From FEN-1073 sp963780865 (GTDB lineage: Bacteria; Chloroflexota; Anaerolineae; Anaerolineales; RBG-16-64-43), in the NCBI GenBank assembly GCA_963780865.1, contig CAWADT010000015.1, forward strand, positions 62,001 through 126,000: a stretch of DNA of 64,000 nt, in the 5' to 3' direction. Numbering within the stretch: the first letter of the stretch is position 1; every line of letters begins with the position of its first letter. A program made the position numbers and the translations under genes. Under the pieces are notes generated by a model, which saw nothing but the letters and a program-made list of their open reading frames with translations, searched no databases and had not been told where the DNA came from. Positions 33,783-42,974 of the stretch are shown piece after piece.

Positions 33783-34821
33783 TCAATCGTGCAGGAACAC
33801 CTTGGTCCCCTTGCCGATGAACTGCGGCGGGTCCAGGACGTAGGGGACCGCGGGAGATATCCAGCGGTACAACCAGCGCGCCTCGTCCGGCCGCATGTTG
33901 ATGCAGCCTTCGCTGCAGGGAACCCCGAAATTATTGTGCCAGTAGAACTCCGTGGAAAGCGGTCCCCTGCATGTGGAAAAACGAAACAAAAGGTACGCCC
34001 GGCAATTCGTTCGCGTCCAGCTCGGACGTCAAGCGGCCGTCGCCCATATGCCGGCTGGGAGTTTTTTCAAAGACGCTGTAATGTCCGATCGGCGTGACGG
34101 TTCGCCCTTCCCCGGACTTGGGATCCTTGCGCAGCCATCCGCTGGAAATCGTCGCGGTAAAAACAGCCCGGTCGTTTTCGTAGGCCGCGAGCGTTTGTTT
34201 GGTCAAATCCACTTCGATGTGTTTGGCTTCGGGCGGGACGTCCGGCGACACCGGGGCCAATTCCTGTTCGGTAAAAAGGCGCAAGTGCGCGGCCGGAACA
34301 TAATATGGATGCGCCAGCCGGTCGTCCTGCAGGCGGTACCACGCCTTTCCGGCTGCGTCGATCACCGTACCCGCCACCCAGAAAACCGCCTGGTAATACA
34401 AGCGGTACAGCGGCGGCGCCCCGGCGGAAGGTTGATCCCGCGATTGAGTAAACGGGACGGTCACCTCCGCCAGTTTTCCGCCGGCGGGGATGTCGTAGAC
34501 GACCGGATTGAAATCGTAACGGACTTCCTGGAGGTATCCGCTGTGGGCGAAGCCGGAAAGCAAACGGAACCAGCGCGGGTTGCCCTGCGGGCCGTGCCCG
34601 CCCGTGATTTGTTCCAGGATCGTGACAATCTCGTCGCGGTGCAGCTTCCGCAGGATCGGCGCGTCCGGATCCGGCTCGGATTGCACCACGATGTCGAACG
34701 CCGTGCTGCGGGCCAGACCATAGGCGGGGGGTTGATCCGCCGGCGGAAGCGAAGCGCACGCCACACCGGTCAGCGAGACGCACGCCAACTTTAGAAACGT
34801 CCGCCGCGAGTAGGGAGCCAT
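33783..34821 (-). pseudogene. L,D-transpeptidase (YkuD) interrupted by +1 frameshift and with altered SHGC motif
   Basis: The joined product is about 345 residues. A Tat-like SRRTFLKLA signal and possible lipobox GVAC are followed by SH3-like segments (about 40-180) and the YkuD domain (HIEVDLTKQTLAAYEND). The frame breaks at about 33946-33947; removing one T gives FHGVYWHNNFG, the expected catalytic loop. The active-site box reads CSEGCINM, so the usual His of S/T-HGC is Glu. A paralogue at 52639 keeps SHGC. Frameshift plus substitution suggests loss of activity, though the substitution may be a tolerated variant. Confidence 0.8.
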
Positions 34822-34839
34822 GGGGATCGGGAAGGCGCG

Positions 34840-35064
34840 CTAGGAACCGGGGGGCGGGACGGGCAAATCCTCGACCCGGGTGCCCACCCACTTGTCGCCC
34901 TCTTCGACCAGCATGACCGGGATTTCGTCCCGGATGGGGTATTTACGCCCGCAATCGGGTTCCTGACACACAAGCCAGGAATCCTTTTCCAGCTTCAGCA
35001 GGCCTTCCTTATCCTGGACGCAAACTGGGCAGCGCAGAATTTCCAGAAGATCGGGAGCAATCAT
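34840..35064 (-). CDS. Trm112-family zinc-ribbon protein
   Basis: 74 residues: MIAPDLLEILRCPVC opens the domain, then CQEPDCGRKYPIRDEIPVML closes it. The CPVC pair and the CxxxxC pair make a zinc site. Bacterial members are often YcaR-like partners or activators of methyltransferases. ATG at 35064 follows AAGGAG. It lies between metF and the interrupted transpeptidase on the same strand. Confidence 0.88.
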   Translation of the reverse strand: MIAPDLLEILRCPVCVQDKEGLLKLEKDSWLVCQEPDCGRKYPIRDEIPVMLVEEGDKWVGTRVEDLPVPPPGS

Positions 35065-35123
35065 GGGTAAACTCCTTCTCAGATGAACGGCGCGATGGCC
35101 TTTCTTCCGAGATCCAACAACCG

Positions 35124-36002
35124 CTATATCACGCCCTCGCCGCGCAATCGGCGGATGATTTCGGCGGCCGATTCCCAGCGGTCCATCGTGTAGAAAAGCA
35201 GTCCGGGAACGCCCGCGGCCAGAAGTTCCCGGCATTGGGCCGCGGCGAATTCGATTCCAAAATTAAGGGCGGCCTGTCTATCCTCCGCGGGCAATTCCGC
35301 CAGCGTCCGGCGCAGGGCGTCGGGAAGGCTCGCTCCGCAGGTTGACGCCAGTGTTTCGGTCAGCTTGGCGGAATACACCGGCATGACCCCCGGAATGATC
35401 GGGACGGTGATCCCCCGCGCCCGACACCGCTCGACATAGTGAAAGAAGAAGCGGTTGTCGTAAAAATAATTCGTGAGAATGTACTCGGCTCCCGATTCCA
35501 CCTTTCGTTCCAGGAAATCCAAATCCCGTTCCAGGTTCGGAGCCTGGACATGGCCTTCCGGGTAGCCCGCCGCCCCCAGACAAAAGGAAAATCTCGGGCG
35601 GATGAACGCCAGCAACTCGGAGGCATACGAGAGGCTGTCGGGCTGCGGGCGGAAATCAGGATCGCGCGGCGGGTCGCCGCGCACCACGAGGATGTTCTCC
35701 ACCCCGATGGCGGCGTATCCTTCCAGCACCGAGGCGATCTCCCGCGGGCCGAGTCCGAATCCCGCAAAATAGGCGACGACCTCCAGCCCCTTTTCCCGCT
35801 TCAGCCGCTCGGCCAGAGTTCGCGAACCTTCCCGGGTGGAACCGCCCGCACCGAACGTCACCGTGGCGAACTCCGGCCTCAGACCGGCGAGCGCATCGAT
35901 GGTCTTGGCCAGGTTCGCTTCGGCCTTGGGCGCCTTCGCCGGAAAGAATTCGAAAGCGACGGTCGGCTTCTTTCCCGGCTTCCAAAGGTCAACGATCCGC
36001 AT
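35124..36002 (-). CDS. metF: 5,10-methylenetetrahydrofolate reductase
   Basis: 292 residues, TIM-barrel flavoprotein. Family motifs are FEFFPAK near the N-terminus, TVTFGAGGSTREGSR, LVVRGDPPR, GAEYILTNYFYD and PGVMPVYS. It reduces methylene-THF to methyl-THF for methionine synthesis or a Wood-Ljungdahl-type methyl branch. ATG at 36002 has AAGGGG upstream; a 42-residue upstream extension is rejected. No short zinc-finger partner (MetV) is adjacent. Confidence 0.95.
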   Translation of the reverse strand: MRIVDLWKPGKKPTVAFEFFPAKAPKAEANLAKTIDALAGLRPEFATVTFGAGGSTREGSRTLAERLKREKGLEVVAYFAGFGLGPREIASVLEGYAAIGVENILVVRGDPPRDPDFRPQPDSLSYASELLAFIRPRFSFCLGAAGYPEGHVQAPNLERDLDFLERKVESGAEYILTNYFYDNRFFFHYVERCRARGITVPIIPGVMPVYSAKLTETLASTCGASLPDALRRTLAELPAEDRQAALNFGIEFAAAQCRELLAAGVPGLLFYTMDRWESAAEIIRRLRGEGVI

Positions 36003-36305
36003 TGTCCTATCCCCTTCCCGCAAATCTGAATTACGGATGGTTGGACAAATCCATCTCGTTCCGACATTGTACTCGAGAGTTCCATCAACCGGACTCATCC
36101 GTCTGTTCCGGTCGGCCCCGGAATCCAAGAAAAAAAGTGTCTGTTCAGAGGAGCTTCCGCCTTTGTGAACGGATCGCGCCGAAAAGAGCCGAAGGCGCTG
36201 AAAAACAGCAGTTGTGCTTTTTCATCCAAGAAAATTTTTCGGTGATTTCGGAATTTTTCCGTGTTTCGGTGAGTGTTTTCCCCGATCTGAGTGGTTTCGA
36301 AAAAA
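36003..36305. other. Gene-poor spacer upstream of metF
   Basis: Nothing coding is supported. The segment 36237-36285 contains a tandem-like TTTCGGTGATTTCGG / TTTCGGTGAG pattern of low complexity. No SAM riboswitch core could be recognised upstream of metF by eye. Confidence 0.4.
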
Positions 36306-37004
36306 TTAATCCAAGTTTCTATAATCCTGCGCGGCGAAGAACCGCCCGCTCGGCCCGTCGTCGTCCAACAGCGCCGGAACCAGCGCCCCCGGAAGTACGC
36401 TGGCCGCTTCGTGTTCGGCATTCGGCCCGCCCATGTCCGTTTTCAACCAACCAGGATCCAGATAGTTCACCAGCACGTTCGTCCCGCGCAGTTCCGCCGC
36501 CAGGTCGCGCGAGTATTTATCGACGGCGGCTTTCGAAACGCTGTAGGGAGCCAGGCACGGCGTGTCCTGGATTCCGGAAGTCAGGTTGACAACTCGCCCA
36601 TACCCTCGCTGGATCATTCCCGGAATCAGCGCGTTGCACAACGCGATCATGGCAAAGAGGTTGACCTGAAAGGTCGCCACCCATTCGTCGATCGTGATCT
36701 CCCAAACCGATTTCCAAGGATTTTGAACCGCCGCGTTGTTATAGAGGATATCCACCCGGGTCGTCGCCTGAGCCACGCCGCGCAGGATCGCTTCGATGCC
36801 TTCGCGCGTGCCCAGATCGCCCGCCACCGCGGCAACGCGGACTCCGCAGGCTTCCGCCAATTGGAAGGTCTCCCGCGTGTGGCCAATTTCCCGGCCATGG
36901 ACGATGACGTTGCATTTTCTTTTCGCCAGGCCGACGGCGATCTCACGACCAATCCCCCGGCTGGACCCGGTGACAAAAGCCCAACGATTTTCCAGTAGTC
37001 TCAT
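36306..37004 (-). CDS. Short-chain dehydrogenase/reductase
   Basis: 232 residues. The Rossmann motif is TGSSRGIG (TGxxxGxG), followed by NNAAVQN and the catalytic dyad in YSVSKAAVDKY (YxxxK) preceded by the Ser of LTSGIQD. NAD(P)-dependent oxidoreductase, substrate unknown. ATG at 37004 follows AAAAGGA; a TTG-type extension upstream is not needed. Confidence 0.92.
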   Translation of the reverse strand: MRLLENRWAFVTGSSRGIGREIAVGLAKRKCNVIVHGREIGHTRETFQLAEACGVRVAAVAGDLGTREGIEAILRGVAQATTRVDILYNNAAVQNPWKSVWEITIDEWVATFQVNLFAMIALCNALIPGMIQRGYGRVVNLTSGIQDTPCLAPYSVSKAAVDKYSRDLAAELRGTNVLVNYLDPGWLKTDMGGPNAEHEAASVLPGALVPALLDDDGPSGRFFAAQDYRNLD

Positions 37005-37092
37005 GTTGAATTTCCTTTTAGGATGCAAATCCGACGACCGCCGAAGGCCCGGGGAGTGGAAGGAAAAACGGCGCGAGAGATATTCGGAGGAA

Positions 37093-38991
37093 TTATGGCG
37101 GGCAGGGCGCCTTGTCGGAGGAAGGTGTGTATTTATCCGGGTTGTATTGGCAGACCGCTCCCCACGGCAGGTAATGCGTAAAATACCGGTCCTGGTTGAT
37201 GACCTGGCCGTTGCGGGAGACGGAACGGTTGACCGTCACGTCCGCTCCTGGCACCGCCCAGTCCACCTGCGTCCAATCAACGGTCAATTGCGGGTTGGCC
37301 TCCCATTTCGGGTCCAGCGGATCCACCACATTGGTGGGTCCACTGGAGGTGTAGCTCACGGTGCGGCCGTCGGAAGTGGAATAGAACCGCCAATACAGCC
37401 GTTTAGTCGTCGGATCCACCTGGGTTTCCATCAGAATCCAATACGGTAAATCGTTGATAAATTTCAGGTCCACCTCCGGGAAGAACACCGTCGCGTCGAA
37501 TCCCGCGCCGAGATGCACCGGCCCGTCGCCGTTCTCGTAATAACCCACCCGGTAAGCGTGGGCATACCGCTCGGTGACGGGAAAACCGGTCATGAGGATC
37601 GTCCGGAACAGCGTGGTGCTCACCTGGCAGACACCGCCTCCTGCTCCTTTGATGGTGCGATTGCCCACGATGATCAACGCCTCGGCGTAGCCGGTGTCGA
37701 GACTGACGTCCCCGAGATGCGCGCCCATGGAAAAGGCCTCTCCCGGCTTGACCAGCAGGCCGTCGAATTGCGCCGAGGCCAGGGTGATATTTTGGATCCG
37801 TTCCGGAGCCGAACCGGCGAAGGAGGTGTATTGCATGCCGCCCGGCAGGAGACCGGTGATGCCCAGCGAGGCGGCGGTTTCCTGGTCGCCCACGTCCGGC
37901 GCGGTGGTATCGAAAGCTAGCGCCGCGCTATGCGCCCCCTGCGCGACGGCATCCTGAATGGATTGAATGGATTTATCGACATCAAGCTCTCGTCCGGATT
38001 TGGACGGAATATACAGCACCAACGCGTTGCCAGTGGCATCATAATGATAGCGCGCGTTTTGCATTTTCCGGGAAAGAGTCCCCGCCAGCGGCCGGAGCGT
38101 GCCGGCCAGTTTCGCTTCATCCAGCGCCAGCAAATAATGGGTCCCGGTGGAATCCGACGCCTCGCGGAAGGAGAGCATGTCCGCCAGCATCGGCGGGGTG
38201 AGCGTAAACGAGGCCGGATCGCCCAGCTGGCTGTCGGCGATGGTCATGGCAAAATCCTGGCCGAGCAGTTGTTGGGCGACCGCCGCCTGGGGCGAGGCAT
38301 CTAGCACCCGGGGAGGGAACTCCGTGACGGCGAGCGGAATCACGGCATCCGTAAGATGGCCGATCGGTTCGGCGATCTGTGGAAGCATGGCGCCCATATC
38401 CAACCGCTTCCCTACCTGGCCGGGGATGGCGACCACGTTCAATCCCTGCATCTCGAGGCGGGCCTCGACCGCGGGCTGCTCGACCTCCGGGGCGATGCGC
38501 TGCAAATAAGCGAGCGCCCGGGTGAAATCAAACTGCAGCACCGGAGCCACGGCCACCCCGCTGAACCGGGATTCCAACTGGTCCCCCGCGTTGCCCAGCA
38601 GATCCTTGGACCTGCCGACGGAGTAGGCGTCGCTGGTGGTGGCCATCAAATCCAGACCCAGGCCCAAATCCCCGGGGGTGGCCACCCATTTTTTATCTCC
38701 GTAGGTGAACACGATCCGGCCGTCCCTGGGATAGTCGAAGCCGGCGTCCATCTGCTGGGCTGCGTCCACCGCGGAAAGTCCGGAGAGGTTTATCCCAAAC
38801 ACCGAGACGCCGGGATAGATCCTCCCGCTGTTGGCGGATTCGTAAACCGAGGCGCTGACGGCGAAGGCCACCGCCAGCGTCGACGCCGCAGCGAGCAGAA
38901 CGGCAACGATCCTCACCGACCAGCGGGTGACAAGCACACGCGCCGCCCGCGGCTTTTTGGGCGCGGGGGATGAGATGGGAGCAGTTTCCAT
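37093..38991 (-). CDS. VanW family protein with peptidoglycan-binding-like repeats
   Basis: 632 residues. One TM helix at about 24-48, then two PG_binding_4-like segments (about 60-330). The VanW domain at about 385-530 has KPGEAFSMGAHLGDV, GGGVCQVSTTLFR and ERYAHAYRVGYY. A C-terminal G5/beta tail follows. Extracytoplasmic, of unknown biochemical role; family members occur with vancomycin-type resistance and wall remodelling. TATAAT lies 7 nt before the ATG at 38991, so I prefer this over the in-frame ATG at 39012, which lies upstream of that -10. Confidence 0.88.
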   Translation of the reverse strand: METAPISSPAPKKPRAARVLVTRWSVRIVAVLLAAASTLAVAFAVSASVYESANSGRIYPGVSVFGINLSGLSAVDAAQQMDAGFDYPRDGRIVFTYGDKKWVATPGDLGLGLDLMATTSDAYSVGRSKDLLGNAGDQLESRFSGVAVAPVLQFDFTRALAYLQRIAPEVEQPAVEARLEMQGLNVVAIPGQVGKRLDMGAMLPQIAEPIGHLTDAVIPLAVTEFPPRVLDASPQAAVAQQLLGQDFAMTIADSQLGDPASFTLTPPMLADMLSFREASDSTGTHYLLALDEAKLAGTLRPLAGTLSRKMQNARYHYDATGNALVLYIPSKSGRELDVDKSIQSIQDAVAQGAHSAALAFDTTAPDVGDQETAASLGITGLLPGGMQYTSFAGSAPERIQNITLASAQFDGLLVKPGEAFSMGAHLGDVSLDTGYAEALIIVGNRTIKGAGGGVCQVSTTLFRTILMTGFPVTERYAHAYRVGYYENGDGPVHLGAGFDATVFFPEVDLKFINDLPYWILMETQVDPTTKRLYWRFYSTSDGRTVSYTSSGPTNVVDPLDPKWEANPQLTVDWTQVDWAVPGADVTVNRSVSRNGQVINQDRYFTHYLPWGAVCQYNPDKYTPSSDKAPCPP

Positions 38992-39004
38992 AATTGGGAT
39001 TATA
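38989..39004 (-). promoter_or_regulatory. -10 element with leaderless start (VanW gene)
   Basis: Minus-strand TATAAT (38999-39004), CCCAATT, ATG. The arrangement matches that of the LysM gene at 11238, including CCCA after the hexamer. Confidence 0.65.
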
Positions 39005-39030
39005 TACCACACGATCCTGCGGGTATTTGT

Positions 39031-40164
39031 TTAGAGTAGAAAAACATTCGCCGAGCCCGGGTATTCAATTCCCGCTTTTTGGACTGCCAGGTCGTAAATT
39101 CTTTGAAATTCCTTTTCGTAGATCCCGGCCCATCCGCCGTTCCAGATAATCAGCAGATCCTCGTCGTTTTTATTATCGGCGCTCTCGGTGAAATTATAGG
39201 AACCGGTGATCACGATTTCCCCGTCGATCAGGATCACCTTGTGATGCATGTTGCGCGGATTGGCGTCCAACGTAACGTCCACGCCGCCCTTCCGAAGCGC
39301 GTTCCATTGCGCTCCGGAATTCGATTTTGCCTGGGAAGTCTCCATCACTCCCGATACCGCCACGCCGGCGGCGGCGCGCTGGATCATCGCGTCCGCGATT
39401 TGAGCGGAGGTGAAGGAAAAAGCCAAGAACCGGATCGACTTTTTAGCCCCGTGGATCAGCTCGATTACGTGGCGGGCTACCTGATCCTCCGGCGCGAAAA
39501 GCGGCTCCACCGGACCGATACCGGTATCGATCGGCGCCGACGGGGCGCCGCGGGGGGAATCGGTGCCGAAGTATTTTCCAAGGAACATCTCACCGAACTC
39601 GGCGGTGAAAACCTCCGCCAACTCCGGCGAGCGCAGATGCAACAAGTTGTTGTCGTTCCGGTAGGCGTCATTGGCGGTGAGATTCATCGATCCGGCCCAC
39701 ACGTCCTCGCGGTCGATCACCACGAACTTGTCGTGCATGAGTTCGTCCCGGTTGTCGCCGACGATGGGAATGCCCTCCCCGCGCATCAAACCGATCGCCT
39801 CGTTGTTCGCGTAATCGGTGTCCGTAACGATCCGTACCGTCACGCCGCGGGCCTTTGCCCCGAGCAGCGCCCGCGCCACGGGCAGGAGATCGATATCATA
39901 GACCGCCGCATCGACGCAGCATCGCGCCGCCTCGATCGCCTTCACGAGCGTTTCTTCCGGGCCGCCCGCGTACCGGCCGTCGAACTCGAGCGGCCGGCTG
40001 AACCATACATCGTCCGCCCCCAGCCCGCGGATCGTGGATGGAGTGGGCAGGAGCTTTACGGAAATGGTCTCACGGTGCAAAAACCCCCAGCCGAGCGCAA
40101 CCAGGGCTGGTATGAATAGAACGAATTGAACGCTAAGTTGGCGGAATCGCAATGGACGAAACAT
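39031..40164 (-). CDS. Phospholipase D-like (HKD) family protein
   Basis: 377 residues with an N-terminal membrane anchor (about 10-30) and two HKD motifs. The first is HDKFVVIDREDVWAGSMN (about 165-182) and the second HHKVILIDGEIVITGSYN (about 309-326). Both contain the His-Lys and downstream Ser/Asn of the catalytic pair. The family includes cardiolipin synthases and nucleases; the extracytoplasmic orientation is inferred from the anchor. AGGGGG lies upstream of the ATG. The VanW gene is 39 nt downstream with its own -10. Confidence 0.9.
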   Translation of the reverse strand: MFRPLRFRQLSVQFVLFIPALVALGWGFLHRETISVKLLPTPSTIRGLGADDVWFSRPLEFDGRYAGGPEETLVKAIEAARCCVDAAVYDIDLLPVARALLGAKARGVTVRIVTDTDYANNEAIGLMRGEGIPIVGDNRDELMHDKFVVIDREDVWAGSMNLTANDAYRNDNNLLHLRSPELAEVFTAEFGEMFLGKYFGTDSPRGAPSAPIDTGIGPVEPLFAPEDQVARHVIELIHGAKKSIRFLAFSFTSAQIADAMIQRAAAGVAVSGVMETSQAKSNSGAQWNALRKGGVDVTLDANPRNMHHKVILIDGEIVITGSYNFTESADNKNDEDLLIIWNGGWAGIYEKEFQRIYDLAVQKAGIEYPGSANVFLL

Positions 40165-40675
40165 ATATCCCCCTGCAGAGTAGAAGCGCCATGATTATAA
40201 ACCGGAATGCCGAAAGGACGCCGCTCCGCCGCCGATTTGTCTTTGGGAAGATACAGATTGGATATTCCTCAATTTCGATGATCTTGTCTTTGCCGTATTC
40301 CGCTTTGGAAAAAAGAGGACGCGTTCATATCATCCCACTACTGGAAATTCTGCCCGGTTCGGGAGAACAAGTACGCGGATTTCGCGGAAAAGAGGCTCGC
40401 TAAGAGGTTGTTACAGAATGTTGAAAACTCAATTCATGCTAGTGTCATCTTCTCTGTGGTAAACCTTCCCCCCTCGCTCCCCCCATTTTCTATTGGAAAA
40501 TGGGGGGATAAAAGGGGGGCGCGTGTCTATGGCTAAAACAAAATCAACGTTATTCAACAGCCTGGTAATAAGCATTTCGGCGAAATCCGTAAAATCCGCG
40601 GAATCCGCGTACATTTTTTTACGGAATAATCCGAACCTCATCCTTCCCTAATGACACATCGTATAATCGAATTTG
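40165..40675. repeat. Intergenic spacer with AATCCGCGTAC repeats and hairpin copy 3
   Basis: No gene is supported in this 511-bp spacer. The 11-mer AATCCGCGTAC occurs inverted at 40371-40381 and direct at 40602-40612. The C/G-tract hairpin (TCCCCCCATTTTC / GAAAATGGGGGGA core) lies at 40474-40520. A promoter-like TATAAT for the next gene is at 40662. Confidence 0.7.
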
Positions 40676-40678
40676 ATG
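40662..40678 (+). promoter_or_regulatory. -10 element with near-leaderless start (radical SAM gene)
   Basis: TATAAT (40662-40667) is followed by CGAATTTG and ATG at 40676. There is no Shine-Dalgarno sequence. Confidence 0.6.
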
Positions 40679-41785
40679 GAAACGCTTCAGGATACGCTGG
40701 ATAAGCTTTCGGCTGAAGCCGAGCTGGTAGTGCCGCAGGAAGAGGGCGCGGTTCGCTGTCTGGCGTGCGGCCACCGCTGCCTCGTGCGCCCGGGCAGGCG
40801 CGGGATCTGCCGCGTGCGTTTCAACCGCGACGGGAAACTGAGGATGCCGTGGGGGTACGTAGCCGGGCTGCAAGCCGATCCGATCGAGAAAAAGCCGTTC
40901 TACCATTTTCTGCCGGGCGGGACGGCGCTCACATTCGGCATGCTCGGCTGCGACTTTCATTGCGCCTTCTGCCAGAATTGGGTCTCCTCGCAAGCGTTAC
41001 GCGATCCGGCGGCGGACGGCATGGGGCAGAGCGTCCACCGCGCCACTCCGGAGGAGATTACGGCGGCGGCGGAACGCACCCGCGCCGACGTGGTGGTCTC
41101 CTCCTACAACGAGCCGCTGATCACGGCCGAATGGGCCGCCGCGATTTTCCGTCCGGCGCGGGAACGCGGTTTTAAAACCGCGATCGTCTCCAACGGAAAT
41201 GCCACGCCCGAAGTGCTCGCCTACCTGCGCCCGCACCTGGACGGGATGAAGATCGACCTCAAGGCGATGCGCGAGAGCACGTATGGCTCGCTCGGCGGCG
41301 TGCTGCACCGTACGCTGGACACCATCCTGGCCGCGCGGCAGGCCGGGCTGTGGGTGGAGGTGGTCACGCTGCTGATCCCCGGCCTCAACGACGATCCGGC
41401 CGAGCTCTGGGACGCGGCGCGGTTCCTCGCCGGCGTATCGGTCGACATCCCCTGGCACGTCACCGCCTACCATCCCGACTACCAATACGACGCCGCGCGC
41501 CCGACCGATGCCGCTGACCTTACAAAGGCGGCGGACATCGGTCTGGAAGCCGGATTGCGTTATGTCTACGCCGGGAACCTCCCGGGAATGGTCAGGGAAT
41601 TGGAGGATACCCTTTGCCCGAAATGCCGGCACGCGGTTGTCCGCCGGAGAGGCTACTCAATTCTGGAATACCGGCTCGGGGAAGACGGAACGTGCCCGGA
41701 TTGTGGCGAAATCCTTGCGGGAATCTGGCGTTCCCCCGGGGGAGCGGAGGGAAAAACACGTTTTCCAAGACCGCTGGTTTTATAA
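40676..41785 (+). CDS. amrS: AmmeMemoRadiSam system radical SAM enzyme
   Basis: 369 residues. The N-terminal zinc-type segment CLACGHRCLVRPGRRGICRVR is followed by the SAM cluster motif CDFHCAFC (about 100-107). SSYNEPLITAEW, VSNGNATPEV and LIPGLNDDP are typical of the PflA-like AmrS family. The C-terminus carries a second CPKC...CPDC zinc-ribbon that is likely structural. Partners MEMO1 and AMMECR1, with which the family is named, are not adjacent. The modification target is unknown. Confidence 0.9.
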   Translation: METLQDTLDKLSAEAELVVPQEEGAVRCLACGHRCLVRPGRRGICRVRFNRDGKLRMPWGYVAGLQADPIEKKPFYHFLPGGTALTFGMLGCDFHCAFCQNWVSSQALRDPAADGMGQSVHRATPEEITAAAERTRADVVVSSYNEPLITAEWAAAIFRPARERGFKTAIVSNGNATPEVLAYLRPHLDGMKIDLKAMRESTYGSLGGVLHRTLDTILAARQAGLWVEVVTLLIPGLNDDPAELWDAARFLAGVSVDIPWHVTAYHPDYQYDAARPTDAADLTKAADIGLEAGLRYVYAGNLPGMVRELEDTLCPKCRHAVVRRRGYSILEYRLGEDGTCPDCGEILAGIWRSPGGAEGKTRFPRPLVL

Positions 41786-42355
41786 ATCTTGTGTTTGAAA
41801 AAACATGACACTTGTCACTAGGGTGGAAGTTTGGGGGAGCGTAATATCTTTTTTGGAGTGCGAACGAAGCGCTCTGAATTTCTCTCCTCCCTCCCTCTCC
41901 CTCCAAGGTGGTTGTAGCTGGGCCCGCGCAAGCGGGCTCAGCTACTTTAATAGGATTCGTAATGCCCGCTCATGAGAATGTCTTGGATTTAATGACCTGG
42001 GAGAAGAATGCCGGGAACGCAAACTACCTATGTCATTCCGAGGAGCCCGGATAGGGCGACGAGGAATCGGTATCGCATGGATTTGAATAAGCTTGTTTTT
42101 ATCTACAAGTCTCCAATTCCTCGCCGCGTAGATCGCGGCTCGGAATGACACTCTAAGAATGTTATTCCGAGGTCCCTTTAAAGGGCCGAGGCATTTATAG
42201 GTGCCAGGGAATCGGTAGCGCGGTCATAAAGGAGCATGCTTAAATATTCAAGTCACCGATTCCTCGCCCCTAAAACCAGGAGCTCGGAATGACGTACTTC
42301 ATGTGTCATTCCGAGGAGCCCTGAAAGGGCGACGAGGAATCGGTAGTGCGTGAAT
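41786..42355. repeat. Cluster of GTCATTCCGAG inverted-repeat elements
   Basis: This 570-bp spacer carries no supported gene. Element 1 (42031-42150) begins TGTCATTCCGAG and ends CTCGGAATGACA, with internal CGACGAGGAATCGGTA and CCAATTCCTCG arms. Element 2 (42160-42295) is a diverged full copy. Element 3 (from 42304) is a half-copy that runs into the 3' end of the PH-SHOCT gene, meeting its stop codon. Confidence 0.85.
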
Positions 42356-42974
42356 TTATATCTTCGCCAGCAGCTTGGCTTTCTTCTCCTGGAATTCCGC
42401 GTCGGTGATGACCCCCTTTTGGCGCAGGCCGTCCAATTGCGCCAGGAGCGCCGGAACGTCGCTTCCGGGGGCCGGCGCGGCCGTTACCCCTTCCAGCTTC
42501 GCCTTGGCGTTCACCATCGCAATCTTGTACTGGATCGGGTGGGCGATCCGGCGGATTTTATTCACGCCGATTTCGCTGGCGGTGAGCACCTCGATGTCGC
42601 CGTAGCCGAACACGCGCCCGAGGAACGACTGGTCCAGCATGACGTCGTTAACCTTTTCCAGCGACAAATCCACCACGTCTTTGTTGAACACGCCGGAAAT
42701 CTGGATCACCCGGCGGTTGGTGATGACGTATTTGCGGTTGGACCATCGGAGCACGTCGCGGGTCAGGCTGGCGATCGGCGCCACCAAGATAAGTAGTACG
42801 AGAAGCGCAAGCGGGCCGGCGATAAAAGACAAGCCCACCGTCAGGATGATGATAAAAATGGAAAGCAGCAGCTCGCTGGTGATTTCCTCGAGCAACACAA
42901 GCCAATGCTGGCGGTCCACCAGCAGGATTTCTTCCTTTTCTCCCAACAGGCTGTTTAAGTCAGGAATCGGCCAT
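42356..42974 (-). CDS. PH domain (YdbS-like) and SHOCT domain membrane protein, interrupted by +1 frameshift at its start
   Basis: About 205 residues when repaired. Two hydrophobic segments (about 30-65), a bacterial PH-type domain (SNRKYVITNRRVIQISGVFN) and a C-terminal SHOCT motif (LLAQLDGLRQKGVITDAEFQ). An excellent AAGGAGG-ATCCA-ATG start at 42974 is followed after three codons by TGA. Removing one base at about 42963-42966 joins it to the main frame as MADPDLNSLLGEKEE. Otherwise the gene would have to start at a TTG (42946) lacking a ribosome binding site. Function unknown. Confidence 0.82.

Noticed and set aside
36003..36305. SAM or related riboswitch upstream of metF
   Set aside because: No recognisable conserved core or terminator/antiterminator pair could be traced by eye.
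42031..42360. CRISPR array
   Set aside because: Repeats are inverted, differ in length and number only three; no regular direct repeat-spacer pattern exists.
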